A DNA stretch of 64,000 bases, taken from positions 75,392 to 139,391 of the forward strand of contig JAWXUL010000005.1 of assembly GCA_044432725.1 (NCBI GenBank). The letters run 5' to 3'. Below the pieces are notes generated by a model. That model was not told the origin of the DNA and did no database searches. It saw only the letters and a list, made by a program, of their open reading frames with translations. Numbering within the stretch: the stretch's first letter is position 1; each line of letters begins with the position of its first letter. The translations under genes were made by a program, and so were the position numbers. This document shows, piece by piece, positions 1 through 8,590 of this stretch. Origin of the DNA: JAWXUK01 sp044432725. Lineage in GTDB: Bacteria > Bacillota > Clostridia > Oscillospirales > Oscillospiraceae.

Positions 1-485
1 CAAAGAAAAAGGGGGGTATCCTTGGCAGAAAGAGCATATTCTTCTCCCTTTAAGGTCTCGATAAGTTGATTCTTTGCCAGTACTTGGGGTAACTGAGGTA
101 ACCACTCTGGATTCTCCATTGCAAAAAAGGATAAAATTTCTCTTGCCTCTTGGCTACCGAGGACAAAAGGATAAGCTTTTTCTGCGAAAAAGTCTTTGAT
201 TTGCTTCTCCTCTTCTTCAGGCATCGCCAGTTGTATCACCACATTTTCTCCTTGAGGATATAATGAAAAAAATATCTCTGGGGAAAGAACCAAAGAATTA
301 TCATGGACTGTGCCCCATCGCTCTTCCAAAAAACTACAATATCCTTTGGGAGAATAATGGAATTTTTCAAGCAACTTCACCAAATCTTCCCCTTCTTCAC
401 CCCAAAAGATAATATCTTTGTCCTGATAGGGCTGGATTTGTGGGGGCTTATCTGAACTTTTCCATATTTTGCTCAAGGGAATCAT
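1..485 (-). CDS. Unknown protein, 3' end outside window
   Basis: An open frame starts with ATG at 485 and runs off the window edge, giving about 161 residues (MIPLSKIWKSSDKPP...). A GAGG ribosome site lies about 8 bases before the ATG. The visible part is acidic and soluble, with no signal peptide, membrane segment or motif I recognise. It lies downstream of the EAL gene in the same direction, but two hairpins separate them, so it is probably its own unit. That it is coding rests on its uninterrupted length, its ribosome site and its codon use, which matches its neighbours. Confidence 0.6.
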   Translation of the reverse strand, partial: MIPLSKIWKSSDKPPQIQPYQDKDIIFWGEEGEDLVKLLEKFHYSPKGYCSFLEERWGTVHDNSLVLSPEIFFSLYPQGENVVIQLAMPEEEEKQIKDFFAEKAYPFVLGSQEAREILSFFAMENPEWLPQLPQVLAKNQLIETLKGEEYALSAKDTPLFL

Positions 486-509
486 ATTGTCTACCTCTTT
501 CAAAATAAA

Positions 510-535
510 TTGGCTCCCCAAAATGGGGAACCAAT
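510..535 (-). terminator. Hairpin in the 5' flank of the first gene
   Basis: A 10-11 bp stem (TTGGTTCCCC / GGGGAGCCAA) with an AT loop, followed on the minus strand by TTTATTTTG. It lies between the EAL gene terminator and the ribosome site of the gene at 1-485. It is either a second terminator or a leader hairpin of that gene. Confidence 0.45.
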
Positions 536-554
536 CTGTTTCATATTTTCAAAT

Positions 555-575
555 AAAAAAGTGACTTGTCACTTT
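555..575 (-). terminator. Terminator of the EAL gene
   Basis: On the minus strand AAGTGAC / GTCACTT forms a 7-bp stem with a 2-base loop, followed by TTTTTTATTT. It sits about 15 bases past the stop codon at 590. Confidence 0.75.
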
Positions 576-589
576 CGGGAGTCAAGTGG

Positions 590-2683
590 CTACCATATGG
601 AGCTTAATTCAAAATACTTTTCGCAAAAATCTGGAACAGACAAGGGCTTGGAGTAATAATATCCTTGACCAAAGAGACAGCCCAACTGATGTAAAAACTT
701 CCCTTGGGTTTCATCTTCGATGCCCTCTGCAAGGACAGAGGTTTCCTTCAATTCGCTACACATACGAAGGATATTTCTCACCAAAATAAAGTTCTTTTCG
801 TTGGTGGTCAAGTTATCCACTAAACTTTTATCTAATTTGACTTCGTCAACCTCGATTTGTGCCAAAGTGATGATATTAGAATAAGCACAACCGAAATCGT
901 CCAAAGAAATCTTGAAGCCATGACGCTTAAAATCTTCCACCAAAGCAGAAGGTACGTCGTTTTCGATCAGCCCCACACGCTCGGTCACTTCCAAAATCAA
1001 AAGCTCGTGAGCCACATTGAATCGGTCGCAAATCTTTGCAATGGTATCCACAATACCAAATTCTTGTAATGTCACACGGCTTAAATTCACCGAAATAGGA
1101 ATTTCCTTTCCCTTTGCTCGCAAGGCTTCCAGCAAACGGCAAACCTCTTCCACCACAAAGATATCCACGTGACGTATGATGGATCTTTGTTCGTAAGTAG
1201 AAATAAATTGATCAGGAAAGACCATTTTTTGATTGACCTTATCAAAGCGACGGATCAAAGCTTCTGCCCCATAAATGGAACCATCTGCAAGCTTTACCTG
1301 TGGTTGTAAGTAAATCATAAACTCTTTATTCACCAGATAGGATAGTAAATCGCTGAGTAAGCTGTCCTTCATATCTGTGAAACTCACGTCATTATTATGA
1401 TAATACTCCTGCTTGTTGATATATACCATGGTGTCTGCATCTCGAACCAGTTTATGCACATCTGCACGACCTGTTCCGTGACTGTGCCCCAAAGAAAAGA
1501 GATAATTCCCATTGTTGCGCATCTTTTCTTGGAGACTGTGCACCTTTTCTTCTAAGAGATCTTTGTCCACATACAAAATAAAAGAAATAAATTCATCCCC
1601 AGAAACACGATAAAACTCTGTGCCAAAATGGGCTTGCAACAATTCTGCTGCCTCTTTTAAATAAGCATCTCCCTTGGCATAACCGTATTGACTGTTCACT
1701 TTTCGCAAACCATTCACATTCGCCGAAATCACCCCTAAGTTAGAGGGAGGGTTAGATTGATACTCTTCCACAAGTTGGGCATAAACAGAGCGACTATAAA
1801 AACCAGTCAACAAATCCATCTGATTGAGTTGCTCTAGCGCCACAGTATTCTCTGACTTGGTCAGTTGATTCTCCATAAATTGTCCCACACCATGAAGAAG
1901 ACGAAAATCAGGCGCCATATTTTCCCGATTACACACCATCAACAAGCCAACAGGCACATGATTTTCATCTTCCAGTAATGACACCAAAAGATTGTTCACG
2001 TGATAAGTCCCAAGAATTTTGCCTTCAAAAGATTCTGGGTCGAAATTTGGATAATTTCTGCCCACATCAATCATTCCCAGCTGGGTTCTGGAATCTAACC
2101 AATCAATCATGACAGAAACGTCAAATTTATCCCCCAACTCTTTGGTCAGAGGAACAGACTCATTTTGTCGCCAAAAAGACAAGGCAGAAATCTTGCTCTC
2201 TTTTCGATTGATTTGAAACAAATAAGCCTTCTCTGCATCAAAAAATTCTCCTACGACTTGAAGTAGGCTTTCGTTTTTGTTTTCCTCGTTTTGTTGCAGA
2301 ATGGAGATACAACGTGACATGGCAAATTCAAAATCAAAATTAGGATTTTCTGAATAACTAGAAGAGAGATACTTGACGAAAATATACTTTTCTCCCCCAT
2401 ATTCTCCCACAGCAACAGTAGCGACATATTCCTGATTTAAATGTTGGTCATAAATTGTTTTGCTCAGGATTTCCCCCACTTTGCCAGAAAGGAGGATGGG
2501 TTTGTCCTCTAAGTCATTTTTGATGATTTCTTGAAACTTCTGCCCAATGACTTTTTCCTTTCCACCCATTAACTTTTCCAGTTCTTCATTGCAATAAAGA
2601 ACCTCTTCTTGATTAAAATCTGCAATCAAACAGGGTAGCTTATGCTGTTGTAACAGGGTTTTCCAATAAAGAACCGATCTCAT
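590..2683 (-). CDS. PAS-GAF-GGDEF-EAL cyclic-di-GMP signalling protein
   Basis: A 697-residue cytoplasmic signalling protein. In order it has a PAS-like N-terminus (about 10-60), a GAF-like region (about 115-275), a GGDEF domain (about 285-430) with SGDEF near residue 362, and an EAL domain (about 440-690). The EAL domain keeps AEALIRR, NLSR, EVTER, LDDFG, KLDKSL, AEGIE and GQGYYYSKP, that is, the metal and catalytic residues known for cyclic-di-GMP phosphodiesterases. Phosphodiesterase activity is therefore likely. SGDEF may still make cyclic-di-GMP or may act as a GTP-binding regulatory domain. There is no membrane segment, so it probably senses a cytoplasmic signal. It is transcribed alone from a strong promoter behind a structured leader. 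Confidence 0.92.
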   Translation of the reverse strand: MRSVLYWKTLLQQHKLPCLIADFNQEEVLYCNEELEKLMGGKEKVIGQKFQEIIKNDLEDKPILLSGKVGEILSKTIYDQHLNQEYVATVAVGEYGGEKYIFVKYLSSSYSENPNFDFEFAMSRCISILQQNEENKNESLLQVVGEFFDAEKAYLFQINRKESKISALSFWRQNESVPLTKELGDKFDVSVMIDWLDSRTQLGMIDVGRNYPNFDPESFEGKILGTYHVNNLLVSLLEDENHVPVGLLMVCNRENMAPDFRLLHGVGQFMENQLTKSENTVALEQLNQMDLLTGFYSRSVYAQLVEEYQSNPPSNLGVISANVNGLRKVNSQYGYAKGDAYLKEAAELLQAHFGTEFYRVSGDEFISFILYVDKDLLEEKVHSLQEKMRNNGNYLFSLGHSHGTGRADVHKLVRDADTMVYINKQEYYHNNDVSFTDMKDSLLSDLLSYLVNKEFMIYLQPQVKLADGSIYGAEALIRRFDKVNQKMVFPDQFISTYEQRSIIRHVDIFVVEEVCRLLEALRAKGKEIPISVNLSRVTLQEFGIVDTIAKICDRFNVAHELLILEVTERVGLIENDVPSALVEDFKRHGFKISLDDFGCAYSNIITLAQIEVDEVKLDKSLVDNLTTNEKNFILVRNILRMCSELKETSVLAEGIEDETQGKFLHQLGCLFGQGYYYSKPLSVPDFCEKYFELSSIW

Positions 2684-2723
2684 AAAGCTTACCTCCTAAA
2701 GTCTCTTTTTTTAAGCCATCTTT

Positions 2724-2772
2724 GGAAAGGGAACCCAATTATTTCCATTGCGTTGCAAAGATTTCCCTTTCC
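2724..2772 (-). promoter_or_regulatory. Long hairpin in the leader of the EAL gene
   Basis: A perfect 10-bp stem (GGAAAGGGAA / TTCCCTTTCC) encloses 29 bases. It lies between the promoter at 2810-2838 and the ribosome site GGAGG before 2683. I do not see the conserved GEMM (cyclic-di-GMP riboswitch) sequences, so I call it only a structured leader. Confidence 0.5.
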
Positions 2773-2809
2773 ACTGAAATCTGGAAAAGCCTACCTTTTT
2801 ATTCCTTTC

Positions 2810-2838
2810 ATCTTAACATAATGTTCATATTTTGTCAA
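2810..2838 (-). promoter_or_regulatory. Promoter of the EAL gene
   Basis: Minus-strand TTGACA, 17 bp, TAAGAT: a near-consensus sigma-A promoter about 125 bases before the start codon. Confidence 0.75.
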
Positions 2839-2869
2839 TCCCTAAAAAGGACAGCCCTTCGGCGAGTTC

Positions 2870-2898
2870 TTGACAAAAAGATTTTTTTGTGATAGAGT
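2870..2898 (+). promoter_or_regulatory. Promoter of the hydrolase/PAS pair
   Basis: TTGACA, 17 bp, TAGAGT, about 28 bases before the GTG start at 2926. It is divergent from the EAL-gene promoter. Confidence 0.7.
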
Positions 2899-2925
2899 AA
2901 AGAGAGTAACAACGGAGGATTCTCG

Positions 2926-3687
2926 GTGAAAAAGATTTTATTTGTCCATGGTTGGTACCATTCAAAAAAAAGATTTCAGCGCCTCTGTGCAGATTTATCT
3001 CAATTTTCCTGTAAAGCCATTGATCTCCCAGGCTTTGGCGACCATAAATTTTCAGGAGATTTGCACAAAATAGAAGAAATACACATCGCTTATGTGAAAG
3101 AAATCCTAGAAGAAGGCTTTGATTTTGTGATTTCTCATTCTTGGGGCTGTCGCATCGTCTTACAAGCTTTGTCTAGCAGTGCCACAGTGGCGATTATGCT
3201 CAATCCGGCTTATGGAGATAATCAACAGCTAAAAATCCTAAAAGATAGAGAAAAAGTACTAGAAGCCATTTTCACCATGTCCCACAAAGCGCCTGATTTT
3301 CTCACCACCGTTCCCATAAAAATAGCGGCATTGCCCTCGGTGAACCACTATGGCCAAGTGGATGATATCATTGTGGAGGATGCTCGCAAATCAGACCCAC
3401 AAGTCTCTGCCAAAATCGTCGAGATTATGTGTAACAAACCTTTTTTTACAAATAAATGGAACTTCCCAAGCCAAGTCCATTTACTATATTCTGACCAAGA
3501 TCGGGTGATATCTCCCTCTTGTTTCCAAGATTTTATCAACGATTTATCTCCCTATACCCACTTCTTTCCACAGGTGGGGCATACCTTGATACTAGAAGTA
3601 TACGAAGCATTACGATTAAAAATCACAAATATCCTCCAGCTTTACACTCATTCTTGTATCGAGTTTATCACATGGGAGGATCTATAA
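2926..3687 (+). CDS. Alpha/beta-hydrolase-fold protein
   Basis: A 253-residue protein starting with GTG, about 8 bases after CGGAGGA. The triad residues of the alpha/beta-hydrolase family are visible: nucleophile elbow SHSWG near residue 68 (S in place of the first G), the acid in SDQDRV, and the histidine in VGHTLI near the C-terminus. The N-terminus LFVHGWYHSKK is the usual oxyanion-hole HG motif. The size fits small esterases or BioH-like carboxylesterases; the substrate cannot be told. The next gene starts 12 bases after the stop, so the two are co-transcribed. Confidence 0.85.
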   Translation: MKKILFVHGWYHSKKRFQRLCADLSQFSCKAIDLPGFGDHKFSGDLHKIEEIHIAYVKEILEEGFDFVISHSWGCRIVLQALSSSATVAIMLNPAYGDNQQLKILKDREKVLEAIFTMSHKAPDFLTTVPIKIAALPSVNHYGQVDDIIVEDARKSDPQVSAKIVEIMCNKPFFTNKWNFPSQVHLLYSDQDRVISPSCFQDFINDLSPYTHFFPQVGHTLILEVYEALRLKITNILQLYTHSCIEFITWEDL

Positions 3688-3698
3688 GGAAGAAATAT

Positions 3699-4775
3699 AT
3701 GCAAGAATTTCTATTTAAAATGGTGGAAGACAGTGACCGTGCTGTTGTCCTTTATCATCGAGCCGACGCCAAAACTACCTATGCCAACAAACTTGCCTTA
3801 TCTCTCTATGGAGACGGAAAAGGTGGCATCAATATTGAAGAATTTTTTATGAAATCCGACAGTGACCCCATTATCTTCCAACGAGCCCAAGGCACCCTTG
3901 AAGAAAAGGGAGAAGCCTATGTCTATGATTTCATGACTCGCACTGCTTGGGGAGAAGAACAGCTCACTGACATTCATATTGGCTATACAGATGAAGAAAA
4001 AACACACGTTTTTTTGAAAATTGATTTGAAAGAGGATCATCGCTTAGAGCGCATCAAACAGTTGATGGATCGCTCCCACCGTGCCGAAGCAATCATGGCA
4101 TTTGACAAAGATTTCACGATTCTTTATACCAACCAAGCGTTTTTAGAGTTCACATCGCCCCAAGAGAAAAATATTTCTCTCTCGCAAATCTTCCCCAAAG
4201 GAAAACAAGCACAATACTTAAAAGAAATAGAATCAGCGTTGAAAAAAAATAAAACCTATTATACCGAGATGGAAATCATGGTTCCTTCTGGGGAAATCAA
4301 AGAAGTGGCGCTGGATTTTCAGCATATGGAACTGGGTGATGATGGAAAGAAATTGGTTTTATTCCTCAACCCCTTAGATGAAACCCTGAAACGTACCAGT
4401 AAATTTTTGAAATTTAACTCCATGATCAGTTATTTTGAAGGGATTCAAGTGCTGTCAGGGGAGTCCCTCTACTTGGTGGATTTGAAAGAAAATATCTTAG
4501 TCCACAAAGGGAAAGAAGATTTACGATTGCCTGCAAAAGTGCTACATTTTCCAGAATCCACCCTGTCCCTTTTTCATCCAGAAGATGGCCCAAGCTATAT
4601 ACAATACATCAACCGTTGCCGAAAAGGGGAAGATGGGGTCTTTCATGGTCGCTTGAAAAACAGCAAAGGAGAATATCTTCCTTACGAAATTGTGTCTATT
4701 GCTATTTTAGACGAAAATGGCGTTCCAGTGGAACTATTGGGAAAAGTGAAACGAATCCTCCCCACAGAAGAATAA
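3699..4775 (+). CDS. PAS-repeat protein without an output domain
   Basis: A 358-residue protein from the ATG at 3699, chosen because AAGGAAG precedes it by 8 bases; longer in-frame starts would run deep into the hydrolase gene. It appears to contain two or three PAS-like units, the clearest being RAEAIMAFDKDFTILYTNQ near residue 130. There is no kinase, GGDEF, HTH or methyl-accepting domain. It is soluble. It probably binds a small ligand or partner and passes the signal on through protein contacts. Coupling to the EAL protein across the promoter region is only a guess from proximity. Confidence 0.75.
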   Translation: MQEFLFKMVEDSDRAVVLYHRADAKTTYANKLALSLYGDGKGGINIEEFFMKSDSDPIIFQRAQGTLEEKGEAYVYDFMTRTAWGEEQLTDIHIGYTDEEKTHVFLKIDLKEDHRLERIKQLMDRSHRAEAIMAFDKDFTILYTNQAFLEFTSPQEKNISLSQIFPKGKQAQYLKEIESALKKNKTYYTEMEIMVPSGEIKEVALDFQHMELGDDGKKLVLFLNPLDETLKRTSKFLKFNSMISYFEGIQVLSGESLYLVDLKENILVHKGKEDLRLPAKVLHFPESTLSLFHPEDGPSYIQYINRCRKGEDGVFHGRLKNSKGEYLPYEIVSIAILDENGVPVELLGKVKRILPTEE

Positions 4776-4782
4776 AACTAGA

Positions 4783-4828
4783 AAAAAAGGCTGTGTCTCA
4801 ACAATAAGAGACACAGCCTTTTTTTTAT
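4783..4828. terminator. Bidirectional terminator
   Basis: A perfect 12-bp stem (AGGCTGTGTCTC / GAGACACAGCCT) with an 8-base loop, A-run on one side and T9 on the other. It serves both the PAS gene and the convergent permease gene. Confidence 0.9.
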
Positions 4829-6156
4829 TTTTCTTTTGGCATCACCAAATTCAGCACCAAAGCAACCACAAAAACCACAGCAACACAGTTGGTAGAAAAA
4901 ACATCTTGAACCAGCTGTGGGAAAGAATGGAATAATTCAGGTAGTTGGGTAAATCCCAGACCTACGCTCAAAGCCATAGCAGCAATGGTCACATTTCTTT
5001 GGGTAAAACCTGCTTTTGCAAGCATTTCCATCCCACTGGTGACAATATTACCGAACATCATAATAGTACAACCACCCAAAACAGCATCGGGTAAGGAGGC
5101 AAAGAAGTTCCCCAAAGGTGGGAACATCCCAGCCAGCACCATTGCCACAGCACCTGTCATAATGGTAAAGCGATTGACCACTTTGGTCATGGCAATCAGT
5201 CCCACGTTTTGACTGAAAGAGGTCACAGGCAAACAGCCGAATAAACTGGAGATAGCACTGGAAAAACCATCACAGGCAATAGAGCCTGAAATTTCTTCTT
5301 CTGTAATATCACGATTTAGCCCAGAGGAAACCATCGCTGTGGTGTCGCCAATGGTTTCTGTAGCAGAAACCAAAAATAAAATGGTCACAGAGATAATGGC
5401 ACCTGAGTGAAATTCCAAGCCATAAGACATGAATTGTGGAAAGGAGAAAAAGCCATCAGCCCAAAGACCAGACAAATCCACCATCCCCATGAACATTGCC
5501 ACGATATACCCCAACATAAGTCCCACAAAAATAGAAAGTTGCTTCCAAAAACCTTTTGCCTTCGCATGGAAGATCAAACAGGACAGCAAGGTGAATGTGC
5601 CCAGAAACAAGTGTTCTGGATTCCCAAAATCCTCTACATAACCGCCACCAAAGGATCTTGCACCCACGCCCAAAAGGGAAAATCCAATGGCAACCACCAC
5701 AGAGGAAGAAACCACAGGAGCGATGAGTTTATACCAATGCTTGGCGAAAATCCCCAAAAACCCCTCGATGATACCACCCACTAAGATTGCCCCCAAGGCT
5801 GTAGCATAACCATAAGTGGCACCTACTGTGGACAAAATTGCCACAAATGTAAAGCTAACCCCCATGACAATGGGCAGTTTTGCCCCGATTTTCCAAATGG
5901 GATAAAGTTGCACCAAGGTTGCAATCCCAGCGATAAACATGGCTGTTTGCACTAATCTTGCTGTTTGCTCAAAGGTAAGCCCAGCTGCTCCTGTGACAAT
6001 TAGAATCGGGGAAATGTTAGCAAGAAACATGGCAAGAATGTGCTGAAGCCCAAAGGGGATTGCTTTTTCCAGTGGAACACGTCCGTCCAAGCGAAAAATG
6101 TTGTCTATACTCACAGAGCTATCTGTTGCTGTTTTTTCTGTTTTTGTTCCTTTCAT
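4825..6156 (-). CDS. NCS2-family xanthine/uracil-type permease
   Basis: A 443-residue integral membrane protein with about 12-14 hydrophobic segments. I use the ATG at 6156 (MKGTKTEK), which has AGAGG 8 bases upstream; a longer frame to 6201 lacks a good ribosome site. NCS2 hallmarks are present: the early FGLQHILAMF segment, and LPVTSFSQNVGLIAMT with the family QNxG signature in the substrate-binding half. The purine side of the family (xanthine/uric acid, PbuX/PucK-like) fits best. It imports nucleobase with protons or sodium. It lies downstream of the amt gene in the same direction but behind a hairpin, so it is probably separate. Confidence 0.9.
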   Translation of the reverse strand: MKGTKTEKTATDSSVSIDNIFRLDGRVPLEKAIPFGLQHILAMFLANISPILIVTGAAGLTFEQTARLVQTAMFIAGIATLVQLYPIWKIGAKLPIVMGVSFTFVAILSTVGATYGYATALGAILVGGIIEGFLGIFAKHWYKLIAPVVSSSVVVAIGFSLLGVGARSFGGGYVEDFGNPEHLFLGTFTLLSCLIFHAKAKGFWKQLSIFVGLMLGYIVAMFMGMVDLSGLWADGFFSFPQFMSYGLEFHSGAIISVTILFLVSATETIGDTTAMVSSGLNRDITEEEISGSIACDGFSSAISSLFGCLPVTSFSQNVGLIAMTKVVNRFTIMTGAVAMVLAGMFPPLGNFFASLPDAVLGGCTIMMFGNIVTSGMEMLAKAGFTQRNVTIAAMALSVGLGFTQLPELFHSFPQLVQDVFSTNCVAVVFVVALVLNLVMPKEK

Positions 6157-6226
6157 TAGAAATACCTCTACTTTCTTTCCATCAGAGTCATGAAGTGCCA
6201 CGAACTCTGTCCTTTATAAAATCAAC

Positions 6227-6259
6227 AACACCCACCAAAAAAATAGCTTGGTGGGTGTT
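6227..6259 (-). terminator. Probable terminator after the amt gene
   Basis: A 12-bp stem (AACACCCACCAA / TTGGTGGGTGTT) lies 15 bases past the amt stop codon on the minus strand, with a weak T-run after it. Some read-through into the permease gene is possible. Confidence 0.65.
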
Positions 6260-6273
6260 TGGATTAGTCTACT

Positions 6274-7950
6274 TTATGATTCTGCTGGAGTATCCAAAAG
6301 AGCCACAGTTCCTTGTTCTCCAGTCCGTACCTTAACAACATCAGCCACAGGATAGACAAAGATTTTGCCGTCGCCATAGCTTCCAGTGTGAAGGACTTTT
6401 TTCGCAGTCTCAACCACTAATTCCACAGGCACATTTGCCACAACAATTTCCACTTGAATCTTAGGTAACAGGTTGATGGCAACTTGCACACCACGATAAT
6501 ATTCAGTAGAACCTTTTTGTGTGCCACAACCCATAACTTGCGTGGCGGTCATACCTGTAATCCCAATGGTTTCCATGGCTGTTTTCAAAGATTCAAACTT
6601 GCTTTGTCTTGTGATAATTGTTACTTTTGTAATGCCAGAGGATTCCCCAGCTGGGATGGTAGTAGACACAGCCACTGTTTCTGTAGCAGCTGCTGTCACA
6701 GGCGCAGAGGTAGGTCCTTCAGTCACAGGCATAAAGTCTGCATAACTTGTGATCAAACCATGTTCTTCCACATCCAAACCGTTGATTTCTTCGTGAGCAG
6801 AGACACGCAAGCCTACAGTAGCTTTGATTACGGAAAATACAACGCCCATTGTCACAGTGACCCATGCTGCCACAGCAAGAACACCAATCACTTGCACCAT
6901 CAGCAAACTTGCACCATTTCCATAAACCAGACCTTCAGAGGTAGAAAAGATACCAACAGCAATGGTACCAAAAGCACCACACATACCATGCACACCAACT
7001 GCACCCACAGGGTCATCGATTTTTAAAACTCTATCCACAAATTCAATCCCAAATACAATGATAAACGCAGCAATCATACCAGTAATCACAGCACCAAACG
7101 GATCCATTGCATCGCAACCAGCAGTGATTGCAACCAGTCCACCCAAAGCACCATTCAAAGACATACTAACATCAGGTTTGCCATATTTCACCCATGTGAT
7201 TGCCATGGTTGTTGCAGCAGCAGCACAGGTTGCAAGGTTAGTAGTGACATAAACCAAACCAACCAACTCTTCTTGACCTTCGATGCCCAAAGAAGAACCA
7301 CCATTGAAACCAAACCAACAAAACCAAAGAATAAAGACACCCAAAGCACCAATGGTCAGGTTATGGCCTAAAATAGCCTTTGGTGTTCCATCTTCGTCAT
7401 ATTTACCTATACGAGCACCAAGCATTTTGGCACCAATTAAAGCAGCAACGCCACCCACCATGTGCACAGCAGTAGAACCAGCAAAATCATGGAAGCCCAT
7501 TTCAGAGAGCCATCCACCGCCCCAGATCCAATGTCCAGAAATAGGATAGACCAAAGCAGATAGCACCACAGAATACATACAATAAGAAGAGAACTTCGTA
7601 CGTTCTGCCATAGCACCAGAAACAATGGTAGCAGAGGTAGCACAGAACACTGTTTGGAACATCAGTGTCACGTAACCAGGGACATTACTATCATAATCAG
7701 CAGGATTTAAGATAAAAGCATCCATGGTGCCGATAAAGCCACCCATAGAGACGCCATACATCAAACCAAAACCAATAATCCAATAACACAATGAACCCAA
7801 AGAAAAGTCCATCAAGTTTTTCATAATGATGTTACCGGCATTTTTTGCTCGTGTAAAGCCTGACTCCACCATTGCAAAGCCTGCCTGCATAAAAAACACC
7901 AAAACTGTACCTAATAATACCCACACGGTATCGATTGCTGAGAATTCCAT
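6274..7950 (-). CDS. amt: Ammonium transporter fused to a P-II signalling domain
   Basis: A 558-residue fusion. Residues 1 to about 410 are an Amt/Mep channel with some 11 membrane segments (MVESGFTRAKN, FQTVFCATSATIVSGAMAER, HMVGGVAALIGA, GVHGMCGAFGTIAVGIF are typical). A Thr/Ala/Pro-rich linker (about 415-435) leads to a GlnB/GlnK-like domain (about 436-548). That domain has a T-loop-like stretch GSTEYYRGVQV and the C-terminal GDGKIFVYPV strand of P-II proteins. Free P-II proteins are known to plug Amt channels; here sensor and channel are one chain. I start at the ATG at 7950; the frame extends upstream without a ribosome site. It has its own promoter at 8003-8031. Confidence 0.93.
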   Translation of the reverse strand: MEFSAIDTVWVLLGTVLVFFMQAGFAMVESGFTRAKNAGNIIMKNLMDFSLGSLCYWIIGFGLMYGVSMGGFIGTMDAFILNPADYDSNVPGYVTLMFQTVFCATSATIVSGAMAERTKFSSYCMYSVVLSALVYPISGHWIWGGGWLSEMGFHDFAGSTAVHMVGGVAALIGAKMLGARIGKYDEDGTPKAILGHNLTIGALGVFILWFCWFGFNGGSSLGIEGQEELVGLVYVTTNLATCAAAATTMAITWVKYGKPDVSMSLNGALGGLVAITAGCDAMDPFGAVITGMIAAFIIVFGIEFVDRVLKIDDPVGAVGVHGMCGAFGTIAVGIFSTSEGLVYGNGASLLMVQVIGVLAVAAWVTVTMGVVFSVIKATVGLRVSAHEEINGLDVEEHGLITSYADFMPVTEGPTSAPVTAAATETVAVSTTIPAGESSGITKVTIITRQSKFESLKTAMETIGITGMTATQVMGCGTQKGSTEYYRGVQVAINLLPKIQVEIVVANVPVELVVETAKKVLHTGSYGDGKIFVYPVADVVKVRTGEQGTVALLDTPAES

Positions 7951-8002
7951 AAAACCACTTCTTCCATTTAATTTTTGGTTTGTTCCTTCAAACCATGTAT
8001 TA

Positions 8003-8031
8003 ATGATACCACAGGATTTGCAAGTTGGCAA
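8003..8031 (-). promoter_or_regulatory. Promoter of amt
   Basis: Minus-strand TTGCCA, 17 bp, TATCAT, about 53 bases before the chosen start at 7950. Confidence 0.6.
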
Positions 8032-8498
8032 TAGGCAAATTGCAAAAACAAGAAATCGATTCTACAAGTTTATTTGTGAGAAATTTCACGATATGGAATT
8101 TGTTACAAATTCGACCCTTTCTTTTTAGTAGAGATGCACAAAAAAACAATGGTTTTTTCTTGAGGTGTGAAAGTTGCACCCTCTTCTTCCTTCGTATCCA
8201 CCTTCGTTTTTGATTCCCAACCTTTCAAAAAATGCAACTTGAACGACAACTTCGGTCTTTTTACTCCAACAAATACCAGAAGCAAGCCCACAACATTCCA
8301 TGTTCCAAGTGGAGGTTAATCACTTTCTCTTACATTTAAATAGTATAGAGAAAAAGGAAAAGGTTATAAGGCAGATAAAACTGTTTTTCTAGGAAGCACA
8401 CAGGATATCCCTGAAATTGTTTGTTCCCCCAAAAAGTCTCTTTTGGAACAAATAATTTTGATTAAAATTTCAAAAGGGGAATTATGTGGTATTGCCCT
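8032..8498. other. Non-coding gap between amt and dapL
   Basis: No convincing gene. A hairpin (TTTGTTCC ... GGAACAAA) lies near 8418-8450. The last part, about 8464-8498, resembles the right end of the IS5-related hairpin elements at 41066 and 45820: TTCAAAA, GGGAATTATG, GGTATTGCC in the same order. It may be a relic of such an element. I see no lysine riboswitch. Confidence 0.5.
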
Positions 8499-8527
8499 TG
8501 ACTTTTTTCAGTCAATAGATTATAATG
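8499..8527 (+). promoter_or_regulatory. Promoter of dapL
   Basis: TTGACT, 17 bp, TATAAT. The -35 box abuts the IS5-related relic. The start codon is about 64 bases downstream. Confidence 0.8.
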
Positions 8528-8590
8528 ATTAACGTAACTTGACAAGAAAAAAGTATGAAATATCTACATTATAAAAGGAGCAAATACATC

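Noticed and set aside
2684..2810. Cyclic-di-GMP (GEMM) riboswitch before the GGDEF-EAL gene
   Set aside because: The leader has a strong hairpin but not the conserved GEMM core sequences.
5407..5784. 125-codon plus-strand frame opposite the NCS2 permease
   Set aside because: Antisense to conserved membrane segments; composition is that of reversed hydrophobic codons.
6484..7549. Several long plus-strand frames opposite the amt gene
   Set aside because: They mirror a well-supported Amt-P-II protein, have no ribosome sites, and have odd His/Cys/Pro-rich composition.
8032..8590. Possible lysine riboswitch before dapL
   Set aside because: I could not find the conserved L-box helices, and the promoter lies only 64 bases from the start, leaving no room.
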